A program made the translations under genes and the position numbers. From the NCBI GenBank assembly GCA_030849075.1, contig JASAOO010003158.1, positions 1 to 25,984 on the forward strand: a DNA stretch of 25,984 nt. Direction: 5' to 3'. The stretch is from Zelonia costaricensis (taxonomy: Eukaryota; Euglenozoa; Kinetoplastea; Trypanosomatida; Trypanosomatidae). Below are positions 16,631 through 25,428 of the stretch, in pieces. The notes under the pieces were generated by a model. That model had not been told where the DNA came from. It did not search any database and worked only from the letters and a program-made list of their open reading frames with translations. Numbering within the stretch: the first letter of the stretch is position 1; each line of letters starts with the position of its first letter.

Positions 16631-16663
<33 letters not shown>
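16631..16663 (+). repeat. (GT)16 microsatellite
   Basis: Sixteen GT units plus one G on the sense strand, in the opposite orientation to most dinucleotide runs of the window, which read CA on the sense strand. Confidence 0.95.
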
Positions 16664-16668
<5 letters not shown>

Positions 16669-16990
16669 TCCCGTGTGCCTCCGTCTTCTCCCCCTCCCCC
16701 CCCTGGACCCCGCTGCTGCTGCACAGTCTCCAGCGTGGACGTAGGCTACGGTGCCACCGACCCCCTCCGCAGTCCCCTCCCCCGACCGCACACCGAGTCA
16801 CCCCCCCCACCTCTTATCGCACACTCTTTCATTTGACGCCCGCTCTTGTGCTTTAGCCTTCGAGAGTTTTTCGCGTGTGTGTTCGTGGTGAGGGGCTGCG
16901 TCTGTCTGCCTCCCTCGCCGCAACTCTGTGTGTGTGTGTAAGGGAGCTGTCTCGCCGCAGCAGCCTTCTCCGTCCCACTCGGCCTCTTGA

Positions 16991-17032
16991 GCTTTATTGT
17001 CTTGTTTTTCTTCTCTTGGGTTCGCTCCCCAG
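16991..17032 (+). promoter_or_regulatory. Probable trans-splice acceptor for the Rieske fusion mRNA
   Basis: The T-rich tract from about 16993 (TTTATTGTCTTGTTTTTCTT and following) ends in CCCCAG at 17032. The predicted leader (17033-17272) has no ATG before the annotated start. A second usable tract ends in GGACAG at 17075. Confidence 0.6.
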
Positions 17033-17272
17033 TAGATCAACTGCGCGCGTCACTTTCCCCCTCTGCTCTGGACAGCTGTGCCCGCCGACTCGGCTTCCCT
17101 GCCCCCTGTCCTGCACCGACGTGCGTCGCCACGCGGGGTTGCTCCGTGCACCGCGCGCCGCCGCGCAAGCGTAATCTCGCAGCTGCTTTGCCATTCACCT
17201 CAGAGGGCCGTGGCCGTGCGCTGCGTTCTGTGATTGAGAAGTAGCAAGTGTGTGCGTGTGTGTGTGGCTCAC

Positions 17273-19000
17273 ATGTCTGCCAGCGCCTCTCCGCCGGAGC
17301 GGGTGTACGTTGGCAAGCGCACGAGCTTCAAGGAGGGCACGCGTCAGCTCATCCGCTGTGGCCCCCGCAACATCGCCGTTGTGTGCCACGGCGGTGCCCT
17401 GTACGCGATCGACAACGCCTGCTACCACCATGGCGGGCCGCTGCTGTCGGGCGACATCGAGGAGATGGGCGGGCACCCGTGCATCGTGTGCCCGTGGCAC
17501 AGCTACAAGATCGCCCTGGACACCGGCGAGGGCCTCTACCTTGGCATCTCGATGGCCCCCGGCGGCGGGGCCCCGCAGCAGGTCGTGCGCTCCAAGGGGT
17601 GCAAGCAGCGCGTGCACAAGGTCGAGGTCGACGCGGCCGGCGACGTCTTCGTGCTCGTCGACCTCAGCGGCCCGAAGTGGGAGAGCGACGCGTACGCGGC
17701 CATGGAGCTGGCGAACCGCGAGCGGCCGATGGGGCAGCCAATGGACAGCGGTGGCGGCGGTCCGCGCGGGCCGGGCATCCACAGTCACATCGGTGTTGGG
17801 GTGCGCAGCGGCCACGTCTTCCAGAGCCTCGGCGCCCTCGGCGCCGTGAGCGGCGGCGGCGTGGGTGGGGGCGGTGGCCGTGGCGGCACGAACCCATTCA
17901 GCCGTGAGCCGCGGACGCGGCCTCCGATGAGCGTGCCGCTCTCGCAGCTCGTCAAGTCGCCGCTGCCCGTGCATCTCTCCCTGCGGCATCACGGCGGCGG
18001 CGGCAGCGGCGGCAGCAGCCCCACGCTGACGACGACGACGAAGCTTCTTGTCTCCTGCAACTCCATCACGGAGCTGTGCCCTGGGGTGCGGCAGTTCGAC
18101 TTCATCCACCACGGCGGCCCGCTGCTGCGGCACGCGGAGCTGGGTGAGTATGTGGAACTGGAGCTGCCCATCAAGGAGACTCGGCCAGGGGACGAGACGC
18201 ACCCCGCACCGCCCCTCCCCGGCGCCGCCATCTCATCCGCGATGGCGGCCACCGCGACGGCGAGTGACTCGATGCGGCGACGCTGGACGATCTGCGACGT
18301 GAACCGCAAGGGCAGCCTCTTCACCCTCATCGTGAAGTGCGCCGGCGGCGACCCGCAGCGGAGCGGCAGCGCGTGGCTGCACCAGCACGCCCTGCACGTC
18401 CCCCTGCGCGTTGCCCGCGTCGGCGGCACCTTCACGTTCGCTGACCACCACGACGCGATCTGCGCGGCAGGCGGCCAGGTTCTGTGGCTCACCGCCGGTG
18501 TCGGCATCACCGCCGCATACGCGTTTCTCAACTCGTCGCTGGAGGACTCGTTCTACGTGGAAACAGCGGAGCCGCTCGACGTCGTGCACCTGCACGTCAA
18601 CCACAGCGCCGACACCGTCCCGAAGTTGGAAGAGTTCCGAATGTGGCAGCGACGCTTCCCGCGGCTCCTGCCCTCTGGGCCGGCGGGGGCGGGTCTGCAG
18701 TACGAGGAGCGCTCGGGGCGCCGGGGCAAGTCCTACGCGATGGAGCTCTTCATCACCACCGGGGCGACACCCAACGACAACGTGAAGAGGGGGCCGACCG
18801 CGCTGCCGCGGCCCGCGAGCCCCATCACCCACCACGGTCGCATGCAGCCTCAGCACATCGCCGCCGCGGTGCGCAACTACTTTGGGGCGGAGCTCCCACT
18901 TGTCTACGTCTGCGGGCCGCCTGCCTTTGTCAGCGACTGCACCGACGCGCTCCTCTCCGCCGGCATCCCCGAGTCCAGCATCCTCACCGACGACCCATGA
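17273..19000 (+). CDS. Rieske [2Fe-2S] domain fused to a ferredoxin-reductase-like FAD/NAD-binding module
   Basis: This 575-residue protein joins two redox modules. At the N-terminus a Rieske domain has the complete cluster ligands: Cys50-x-His52 in CYHHGGPL and Cys73-x2-His76 in CPWHSY. A long Gly/Ser/Pro-rich linker (about 155-255) follows. The second half resembles ferredoxin-NAD(P) reductases: RRWT (336-339) sits where the FAD-binding Arg-x-Tyr/Trp-Ser/Thr motif belongs, LTAGVGITAAYAF (about 405-418) resembles the nucleotide pyrophosphate loop, and YVCGPPAFV (545-553) is the usual C-terminal signature. The protein could pass electrons between NAD(P)H, FAD and the Rieske cluster. Its substrate is unknown and no oxygenase catalytic domain is present. 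There is no clear mitochondrial presequence or membrane span. The start is the first ATG after the acceptor; the upstream frame (from 17234) begins with TTG only. Confidence 0.85.
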   Translation: MSASASPPERVYVGKRTSFKEGTRQLIRCGPRNIAVVCHGGALYAIDNACYHHGGPLLSGDIEEMGGHPCIVCPWHSYKIALDTGEGLYLGISMAPGGGAPQQVVRSKGCKQRVHKVEVDAAGDVFVLVDLSGPKWESDAYAAMELANRERPMGQPMDSGGGGPRGPGIHSHIGVGVRSGHVFQSLGALGAVSGGGVGGGGGRGGTNPFSREPRTRPPMSVPLSQLVKSPLPVHLSLRHHGGGGSGGSSPTLTTTTKLLVSCNSITELCPGVRQFDFIHHGGPLLRHAELGEYVELELPIKETRPGDETHPAPPLPGAAISSAMAATATASDSMRRRWTICDVNRKGSLFTLIVKCAGGDPQRSGSAWLHQHALHVPLRVARVGGTFTFADHHDAICAAGGQVLWLTAGVGITAAYAFLNSSLEDSFYVETAEPLDVVHLHVNHSADTVPKLEEFRMWQRRFPRLLPSGPAGAGLQYEERSGRRGKSYAMELFITTGATPNDNVKRGPTALPRPASPITHHGRMQPQHIAAAVRNYFGAELPLVYVCGPPAFVSDCTDALLSAGIPESSILTDDP

Positions 19001-19760
19001 CGGCGCGGATGGATGTGAAGACGGGGAGGCGGCGGGAGGGCGAGGGCGCCGGTGTTTGCGTGTCCGTGCCCTCTTGCTTGCGTGTGTGTGTGTGTGTGTG
19101 TCTGCGTGGGCGGACCTCCTTACCCCATTCTCGCTTAGCTTTCTCGTCGCGTTGTCGGAGAGAGTGGCACGCTCGCTTAACCCCATATACCCCATCCCGA
19201 GGCAGCAACGCCGCCCACACGCATCCGAAACACAACAGGCGGACCCCCCCCCCCCCACTGGACCGTCCCATCCCATTCCACGAAGTACGGCCTAAAGAGA
19301 GAACGCAGCCACGCCGGGTGGACGCCATGGCAGCGGCGTCGCTCCCTCTGCGTGCGTGCGTGTACGCGCTTTATGTGGTGCTGAGGGGTAGGGTAGGGGG
19401 GCTCCTGCAGGGGTCGGTGCGACGCCGCACTTCCCCGCAGAGACCCACCCGGCGACGGGCTCGCCAAGGCTGCTAGCAGTCCGGCTGCCCTCTCCGTCAC
19501 CGCCATCACACCGCGTCGTCGCGCCTCCTGCGCACACAGACGGCCTTCCCTTCCCACTTCCCATCTCTTGCCCTCTTGTGTGCTTCCCTCTCCCCCGTGT
19601 GTGTGTGTGTGTGTGTGGACGGTCTGCGTCCCCCCCCTCCCCCACCTGCACCTCCTCCGCCAACCCCGTGTCGCAGTACCCCACCCTATCGTTGCACCGC
19701 TCATCTGTTTCACACACACACACACAACCTCCAAAAAACCCTTGCGGTCCACCCCACGTA
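19001..19760. other. Intergenic spacer between Rieske fusion and PP2C genes
   Basis: About 760 bases without a supported gene. It holds GT runs (19082-19101 and 19597-19617), C-runs (19243-19256 and 19630-19650) and a CA run (19712-19727). Long open frames on both strands are of biased composition and match no family I know. Confidence 0.6.
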
Positions 19761-19800
19761 CATCTCCGTCCCCCTCCTTCCTTGTTGCGCGACTCTGTAG
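19761..19800 (+). promoter_or_regulatory. Probable trans-splice acceptor for the PP2C mRNA
   Basis: A pyrimidine tract (CATCTCCGTCCCCCTCCTTC and following) ends in CTCTGTAG, with AG at 19799-19800. The leader is 42 bases (19801-19842), holds a short CA run, and has no ATG before the annotated start. Confidence 0.65.
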
Positions 19801-19842
19801 ACCTCCCCCCTACCGAAGTCACACACACACACACGAACAGCC

Positions 19843-20955
19843 ATGGGTGCCCGCCAGAGTGTGCCGCTGCTGCCAGACGGGCAGCCGAGCCCGCAGGCGG
19901 TCGCGCAGACCACGGCAAGCGACGTGGCGTCGTGGGGCACGCCGCCGGAGGAGGCGCCGGTGGACGAGAAGGACCCGACGGAGGTGGTGCTGCAGAGCTG
20001 GGCGTTCTGCAAGGCAAAGCCCACCCCACAGAAGATGTACCGCAGCGACGTGGAGGAACGCAAGCGGCGCCAGTCCGTCGGCTGGCGGAAGCGGGCCAGC
20101 TTCATCGAGCTCGACTGCGGCGAAGACAGCTTCTTTGTGGCCAACAACTACAAGGTGATTGGGGTGGCCGACGGCGTTGGTGGGTGGCGCAACGAGGGCG
20201 TCGACCCTTCGCTCTTCGCGAACGCGCTGATGGAGAACGCAAAGCTGTTCGCCGAGACCCACCGTAGCGAGCTCGACCCGGAGAAGATCCTAGACGCGGC
20301 CTACACAAAGGTGGTGAAGGACGGCGTGGTCAAGGTGGGCAGCAGCACCGCGTGCATCGCCGCACTGCGCACCGATGCGAACGGTGGCCACGCCCTCGAC
20401 GTTGCGAACATCGGCGACAGCGGGGTGATGGTGGTGCGCAACCGCGACTTGCACTTCCGCGTCCACGAGAAGGTGCACGGCTTCAACGCGCCGTTCCAGC
20501 TGGCGGTGCTGCCGAGCAAAATGATTGGGCGCGCCTTCTCGGACCGTGTGCAAGACTGCGTGCGCGAGTCGGTGCCGGTGCAGGTCGGCGACGTCATCCT
20601 CATGGGCACCGACGGCCTCTTCGACAACCGGTTCAACAGCCAGCTGGCCGCGGATGCGGGCTGGATCGGCAAGGTCGAGGAGAACCCGATCTCGAAGATC
20701 CCGTTTGTTGGCTTCTTTCTCAGCGGCATGCTGGCGGATGAGAAGGTTGAGTACGTCGACCCGTACCGCGTCGCGCAGCGCATCGTCGCGGACGCGTACA
20801 AGACGTCGGTGAACCCGGAAGCTAACTCGCCGTGGGCCTCGATGCTGCGCCAGTACGGACAGACGGACGCAAAGGGCGGGAAGCCGGACGACATCACCGT
20901 CCTGCTCAGCCGCGTCAGTACCCGCGAGGAGCTCAGCAACAACACGAGCTGGTAG
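19843..20955 (+). CDS. PP2C-type protein phosphatase, PPTC7-like, with N-myristoylation-type start
   Basis: This 370-residue metal-dependent Ser/Thr phosphatase belongs to the PPTC7/SpoIIE-like branch of the PP2C family. The metal-binding acidic residues are present: GED (93-95), VADGVGGW (108-115, with Asp110), TDGLFDN (256-262) and KPDD (347-350). Further PPTC7 hallmarks are VGSSTACI (165-172), ANIGDSG (188-194) and FNAPFQLAVLP (214-224). PPTC7 proteins in animals and fungi are mitochondrial. Here the N-terminus is MGARQSVPLL, with Gly2 and Ser6 fitting the N-myristoylation consensus, and no amphipathic basic presequence is visible; membrane attachment is therefore likely. A poorly conserved, charged stretch (20-85) precedes the catalytic core. 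The start is the first ATG after the acceptor at 19800. Confidence 0.9.
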   Translation: MGARQSVPLLPDGQPSPQAVAQTTASDVASWGTPPEEAPVDEKDPTEVVLQSWAFCKAKPTPQKMYRSDVEERKRRQSVGWRKRASFIELDCGEDSFFVANNYKVIGVADGVGGWRNEGVDPSLFANALMENAKLFAETHRSELDPEKILDAAYTKVVKDGVVKVGSSTACIAALRTDANGGHALDVANIGDSGVMVVRNRDLHFRVHEKVHGFNAPFQLAVLPSKMIGRAFSDRVQDCVRESVPVQVGDVILMGTDGLFDNRFNSQLAADAGWIGKVEENPISKIPFVGFFLSGMLADEKVEYVDPYRVAQRIVADAYKTSVNPEANSPWASMLRQYGQTDAKGGKPDDITVLLSRVSTREELSNNTSW

Positions 20956-21386
20956 TACGTGCCACACGCGTCGCCGCCGCCGCCGCCGCCCCTCCCCCCC
21001 CCCCCTTGTCGCTCTCCGCGTTGTTGATGCTTTCCGTGTTGCCGCCGACGCCCCTCCTTTCACCTTTGCTGTGCCGTGCCGATGCGCCCCCCCCCCTCCC
21101 CCTCCCCCGGGGGTGGTGGGGCGGGGCGCACCTTGATAAGGCTCCATTTGACTCCCTCGGTACCGCCCGGGCGGTGTTGCACGATGCTCGAAGAACTCGT
21201 GTTGTCGTTTCTTTATTGCTTTCTTCTCTTTCGGAGTTGTGTGGATGCCCTCGTTCGCCTTGCTGCATGTTGGCGCTGTCCAGAGTCACACTGGCACGGC
21301 CCCTCATGTGCTCGTCTGGGTTGAAGTGTTGTAGCAGAGGAGCAGTTGCCTCACGCTCTCCATCGCACACACACGGACAAACACAG

Positions 21387-21404
21387 ACACACACACACAC
21401 ACAC
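21387..21404 (+). repeat. (AC)9 microsatellite
   Basis: Nine AC units within a longer imperfect CA-rich stretch (21364-21404) in the PP2C-SNF2 spacer. Confidence 0.9.
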
Positions 21405-21540
21405 GAACGACTTCTATTTCTCTTGACGCAAGGCTCCGTTGCGCACGCACAAGTGGCGCCGCTGTCGCTCCCCTCCCCTCCCACGACTCCCCTCACACAC
21501 TCACACACACGCGAACCACAAGCTCCAAGCGTAGAAGACA

Positions 21541-21836
21541 CGAGCGAGAAGGTGAAGGAGGCGTACGTGAACCGGCGCGAGTCTCGTCGACCAACGTGGA
21601 AGGGAGCGCGCAGCGGCCCGCCGTCGACGGGGTCGCCAGCCTGCCGGAGCAGGTCGCGCGGCGCTTTCCGAAGGTCTCCTTAGGCGTGGCGCCGAGTGCG
21701 TGACGGGTGCGGTTGAAGTGCAAGGAGCCACCTTTGAGAGTCGAGCGCGCACAGGCGGGCCGCAGCGTGCAGGGGCTGTTCGAAGCGCCGCGCCGCGTCT
21801 GTGCAACTCGTGGCTGAGGCTACACGAAAAAAAAAA
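21541..21836 (+). other. Coding-like but interrupted segment ending in A10; possible pseudogene or degenerate retroposon remnant
   Basis: The segment is free of the simple repeats that surround it. One forward frame reads coding-like sequence such as VASLPEQVARRFPKVSLGVA before a TGA at about 21702, and continues after it to a second stop at about 21813. No start codon in a good position opens this frame. The segment ends in a run of ten A (21827-21836), the longest A-run in this GC-rich window. Either a small decayed gene or a truncated poly-A retroposon in the PP2C 3' UTR could explain this. Neither is proven. Confidence 0.3.
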
Positions 21837-22154
21837 GTGCTTCTCCGCTCTTGCCCCCTCCCCCGCCCTCTCTGTGCACATTCAAGAAGTCACAGGCTGC
21901 CGTCGCGTTTTCGGGTGGCCGTCTGCGCACCCGCTTCAGTACCCTCACAACGCGTGGCGGTCGCACTCATCTATTCCCGCCTGTGCCGCCCACTTGCGAG
22001 CGCATCGACAGAGAGAAGGAGCGCGCGCTGACGTCTTGCCTCACCTGCCTCGACGTGCAACGGCGCGCCTGCCGCACTCTCGCGTGCTCACCTCTCTCAC
22101 ATGCACATACACACACACACACGAACTCGCACCTCTATTCGACAGCAGCAGCGG

Positions 22155-22166
22155 CCTTTCTATCAG
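22155..22166 (+). promoter_or_regulatory. Possible trans-splice acceptor for the SNF2 mRNA (weak)
   Basis: CCTTTCTATCAG (AG at 22165-22166) is a short pyrimidine tract plus CAG, and no ATG lies between it and the gene. An alternative is CACTCTTGCAG at 22281-22291, which would leave only a five-base leader. Neither is as strong as the acceptors of the other genes. Confidence 0.3.
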
Positions 22167-22296
22167 CCTCTGACTACACACACGCACACACACTTGCATA
22201 GAAACAGAGCCATCCCTTACAATACGTGTCACATCAGAAGCGTGGTGCAGCTGCGGCAGTTACGCAGAGAGCCTCACTTGCACTCTTGCAGCGCCC

Positions 22297-25200
22297 ATGA
22301 ATCTCGACAACTACTTCGCGCGGTTCCTGCACAAGGGCCCCGCGAAGGCCGGCAAGGCGGTCGCGGCTCGGTCAGGGGAGGCGCTGGCGGTGGCGCCGGC
22401 CTTCAGCGCCAGCCCCACCGCACTGGACGAGAGTCGCGCGTCCAGCGACGCGGCCGAGGCGCCGCGGCCGCAGCAGCGGGCGGTGCCGAATGCGCTGAAC
22501 ACATCGCCAGACGCCGCCGGGCGCTTCCCGAGTGTTGGCGATGCCCGTGGGAGGGCAGCAGCCGTGGAGGATGCAGTGGGGGAGGGCGAGGACCTCTTCG
22601 ACTCCGCCTCGCTGAAGCGTCCGCGCGAGGTCCCACTGCTGCTCGCGCCGGTGACGTCCACCTCGGCCCCGGCTGCTGCGCCGGCAGAGGCGCCCGCGGC
22701 GAAGCGGCAGCTCACGCGCCGCATCGTGGACGCCAACGGCGGCGACGCAGAGGACGACGAGGACGAGCTGGCGCTGCTGCTCGGCTCGCAGAAGGCACGG
22801 CAGGTGCGGGAGGTGGACGCGATGCTCGAGGGCGTGACACGTGCGCAGCAGACGGCCGCCGCCGCCGCCGCCGCGTCAACGTCGTCGCCAACCACTGCGG
22901 CTGACGACTTCCCCAGTGCCGTTGCCGTGGGCAGCCTCGCGTGGCAGACGACTTCATCGGCGAAGCGGGCGACACTGGTGTCGTACTTCCAGCGCCAGTT
23001 CGAGTGGGAGCTGCAGCACAGCGCGGACCTCTTCGATGCCTTCGGGGCCTTCTTCCGCGACCGCGCCCTGGACCGCATTCGCGCCGACACCTCGCTGCGG
23101 CCTGTGCTGCGGCCCGCGCCGGCAGTCGTCACCCCCGGCATGATCGCGGCGCTGCCCGGGTGCGCGCTGCGGTCCTACCAGCTGGAGGGGGTGCAGTTCC
23201 TGCTGCACCACTTTCACCGCGGCATGCCGTGCGTCCTCGGCGATGACATGGGCCTCGGCAAGACGGCGCAGATATCGGCCTTCCTGCACACGCTGAAGCA
23301 GCTGCACCACATTGACGGCCCCCACCTCATCGTTGCGCCGCTCTCGACCCTGACGAGCTGGACGCGGGAGCTGGCGCGGTGGGCGCCGCAGCTGCGCGTG
23401 GCCAAGTACCACGGCGACCGCCGCGCCCGCGAGGCCGTCAGCGCGGACCGCCACAACCGCCACGCCGTCTTCGTGACGACGCCAGCGCTGCTGCACCTCG
23501 ACAAGCGCGTTTTCCGGAAGCGGACGTGGGTGACGGTGGTTGTGGACGAGGCGCACGTGCTCAAGGCGCACGACACGGCGATTACGTCGACGTCGCGCAA
23601 GCTGACGGCGTGCTTTCGCGTTGCCGTGACCGGGACACCGGTGCACAACCGGGTGCAGGAGGTGTGGAGCCTCATGAGCTTCCTCTACCCGCCGCTGATG
23701 GCGGGCTACGACCCGAAACGGCGCGACCCGGTGCGGGAGGCGGAGGAGTGCGCCAAGGTGCTGCAGCACGTCATGCTGCGCCGCACCAAGGCAGACATGG
23801 AGCTCGGCATCCCGCCCCGCATCGACGAGCCCGTCACGCGCCTCGAGCCGACGTACGTGCAGCTGCAGCTGCTCTCGCTGCTCACGGCCCATGCGTTGCA
23901 CGAGGGCGGCACGGGGCACCAGCTCCACGCCCACCTCAGCCACCAGCGCGCCGTGTGCAACCATCCGCTCGCCCTGCGGCTGCTGGCGGACGAGGGGCGC
24001 GTGTACGGCTCGAAGGAGCCGATCGAGGCGCGGATGCGGGCCGCCGGCGTGCCTATGGACGCGGCCCACCTCATCGCCCCCAGCGCGAAGATGCGCCACC
24101 TGGACGCCCTCCTGCCGCGCCTGCAGGCGGAGGGCCACCGCTGCCTTCTCTTCTCCAACTTCACCTCCACGCTGGACCTGCTGGAGGCGATGTGCCGGCT
24201 GCGCGGCTACAGCTACGAGCGCCTCGACGGGAGCTGCAACCGGGTGGAGCGGGAGCTGGCGATGCTGCGCTACAACCACGCCGCGTCATCGTGCTTCCTC
24301 TTCCTCGTCACGACGACGGCCGGCGGCGTCGGCGTCACGCTGACAGGGGCCGACACCGTCATCCTCTTCGACGCCCACTTCAACCCGCAGCTGGACCGGC
24401 AGGCGGCCGACCGCGCCCACCGCATTGGCCAGACGCGCCCCGTGCACGTGCACCGGCTGTGCCTGCACGGCACGATCGAGGAGCACATCCGCGACGTCGC
24501 GGCCCGCAAGGCGGCGCTCGGCGACTTTATCGTCGAAGGCGGGCAGCGCAACGGCAGCAGCGCGAGCCGAGGGGCGGCGGCGGCGGCCGCCACGCCGCGC
24601 ATCACCGCCGACGACATCCGCGAAATGTTCGAGCGCTTCGAAGCCCGGCAGCGGCACCCCGCCTCTCCTACCGCCTCGCCAACCTCTGGCACTGCTGGCG
24701 ACGTGAGCAGCAGCGGCAACGACGGCGGTGGCAGCGCGCCGTCCGATCGCGCAGCGGAGGACGCGCTGGTGGAGTCCCTCCTGCGCATCGAGGAGCGCGG
24801 GTTGCCAGGGTCGGCGGCCGCCGCGGCGGTGCGCACTGGCGGCGGCGGCGGCGGCGGCTTCGCTGCCCCACCGCGTCAGACGCACCACTGCTTCTGCTGT
24901 GGGGCGATCATGCGGCCGCTGGAGCCGCTGCTGCACTGCATGGTGTGCCCCAAGGCGTACCACGCGACGTGCATCGGTGAGCGGCCTCCGAAGCCGGGCG
25001 AGGCGGCGTCGGCGGCGACGCGGCGGCACTGGAGCTGTCCACGCCACGCCTGCGGTGTGTGCGGCAAGCAGCAGGCGGCCGACGGCGCCATCTTCATGTG
25101 CGACGCCTGCCCGCGGTCCTTCTGCTTCGACTGCCTCGATCCCCGCTACCTCGAGATGGACGCGGCGGGGACGCGACTGCTGCACATCCGTGACACGTAC

Positions 25201-25428
25201 ACCGGCATGGACGAGATGGAGGTTGCGGTGAAGCGGTCGTGCTACTACGTGACGTGCCTGCGCTGCTGCGGCGTCGTCTCGTCGTCCGCCTCGGCGACGG
25301 ATGCGGAGGAGGGGAGCGGCAGTGATGAAGAGGGGGAGAGCGCGACGGCGGTGGGCAGCGACGGCTTCGAGGTGGTCGATGGCGACGACGATGACGACAG
25401 CGACAGCGTGAGTGACGACGAAGACTGA
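22297..25428 (+). CDS. SNF2-family chromatin-remodelling ATPase with C-terminal tandem PHD-type zinc fingers
   Basis: This 1043-residue nuclear ATPase is predicted to move or remodel nucleosomes or other DNA-bound proteins. An Ala/Ser-rich, likely disordered N-terminus (1-285) begins MNLDNYFARF. The ATPase core starts with LRSYQLEGVQFL (about 290), the Walker A segment GDDMGLGKT (315-323), DEAH (417-420), VTGTP and RRTKADM. The second RecA lobe has YERLDGS, VTTTAGGVGVTL and DRQAADRAHRIGQ (700-712). After a low-complexity linker come zinc fingers: Cys865-x2-Cys868, Cys881-x2-Cys884, His889-x2-Cys892 and Cys914-x2-His917 make one PHD-like unit, and Cys919/922, 935/938 and 943/946 begin a second. 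The tail (1000-1043) is acidic. ISWI HAND-SANT-SLIDE, chromo- and bromodomains are not seen, so the subfamily is open. It is not JBP2: no thymidine-hydroxylase domain is present. Confidence 0.9.
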   Translation: MNLDNYFARFLHKGPAKAGKAVAARSGEALAVAPAFSASPTALDESRASSDAAEAPRPQQRAVPNALNTSPDAAGRFPSVGDARGRAAAVEDAVGEGEDLFDSASLKRPREVPLLLAPVTSTSAPAAAPAEAPAAKRQLTRRIVDANGGDAEDDEDELALLLGSQKARQVREVDAMLEGVTRAQQTAAAAAAASTSSPTTAADDFPSAVAVGSLAWQTTSSAKRATLVSYFQRQFEWELQHSADLFDAFGAFFRDRALDRIRADTSLRPVLRPAPAVVTPGMIAALPGCALRSYQLEGVQFLLHHFHRGMPCVLGDDMGLGKTAQISAFLHTLKQLHHIDGPHLIVAPLSTLTSWTRELARWAPQLRVAKYHGDRRAREAVSADRHNRHAVFVTTPALLHLDKRVFRKRTWVTVVVDEAHVLKAHDTAITSTSRKLTACFRVAVTGTPVHNRVQEVWSLMSFLYPPLMAGYDPKRRDPVREAEECAKVLQHVMLRRTKADMELGIPPRIDEPVTRLEPTYVQLQLLSLLTAHALHEGGTGHQLHAHLSHQRAVCNHPLALRLLADEGRVYGSKEPIEARMRAAGVPMDAAHLIAPSAKMRHLDALLPRLQAEGHRCLLFSNFTSTLDLLEAMCRLRGYSYERLDGSCNRVERELAMLRYNHAASSCFLFLVTTTAGGVGVTLTGADTVILFDAHFNPQLDRQAADRAHRIGQTRPVHVHRLCLHGTIEEHIRDVAARKAALGDFIVEGGQRNGSSASRGAAAAAATPRITADDIREMFERFEARQRHPASPTASPTSGTAGDVSSSGNDGGGSAPSDRAAEDALVESLLRIEERGLPGSAAAAAVRTGGGGGGGFAAPPRQTHHCFCCGAIMRPLEPLLHCMVCPKAYHATCIGERPPKPGEAASAATRRHWSCPRHACGVCGKQQAADGAIFMCDACPRSFCFDCLDPRYLEMDAAGTRLLHIRDTYTGMDEMEVAVKRSCYYVTCLRCCGVVSSSASATDAEEGSGSDEEGESATAVGSDGFEVVDGDDDDDSDSVSDDED

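Larger units (their letters stand above)
15475..16990. other. Long intergenic spacer between EFL1 and Rieske fusion genes
   Basis: About 1.5 kb without a supported gene. It holds a mixed-composition part (15475-15930), a sense G-rich tract (15940-15960), one undetermined base (N at 16214), a C14-type run at 16269-16282, pyrimidine-rich DNA (16380-16600) and a (GT)16 run at 16631-16663. Open frames on either strand, including one of 119 codons at 15798-16157, show no domain likeness and no consistent third-position G/C bias. Confidence 0.6.
20956..22154. other. Intergenic spacer between PP2C and SNF2 genes
   Basis: About 1.2 kb without an intact gene. It has C-runs just after the stop (20990-21006 and 21088-21108), a G-rich tract (21109-21127), an (AC)9 run at 21387-21404, a distinct segment at 21541-21836 (own entry), and further CA runs near 22108-22122 and 22178-22192 before the SNF2 gene. 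Confidence 0.55.
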
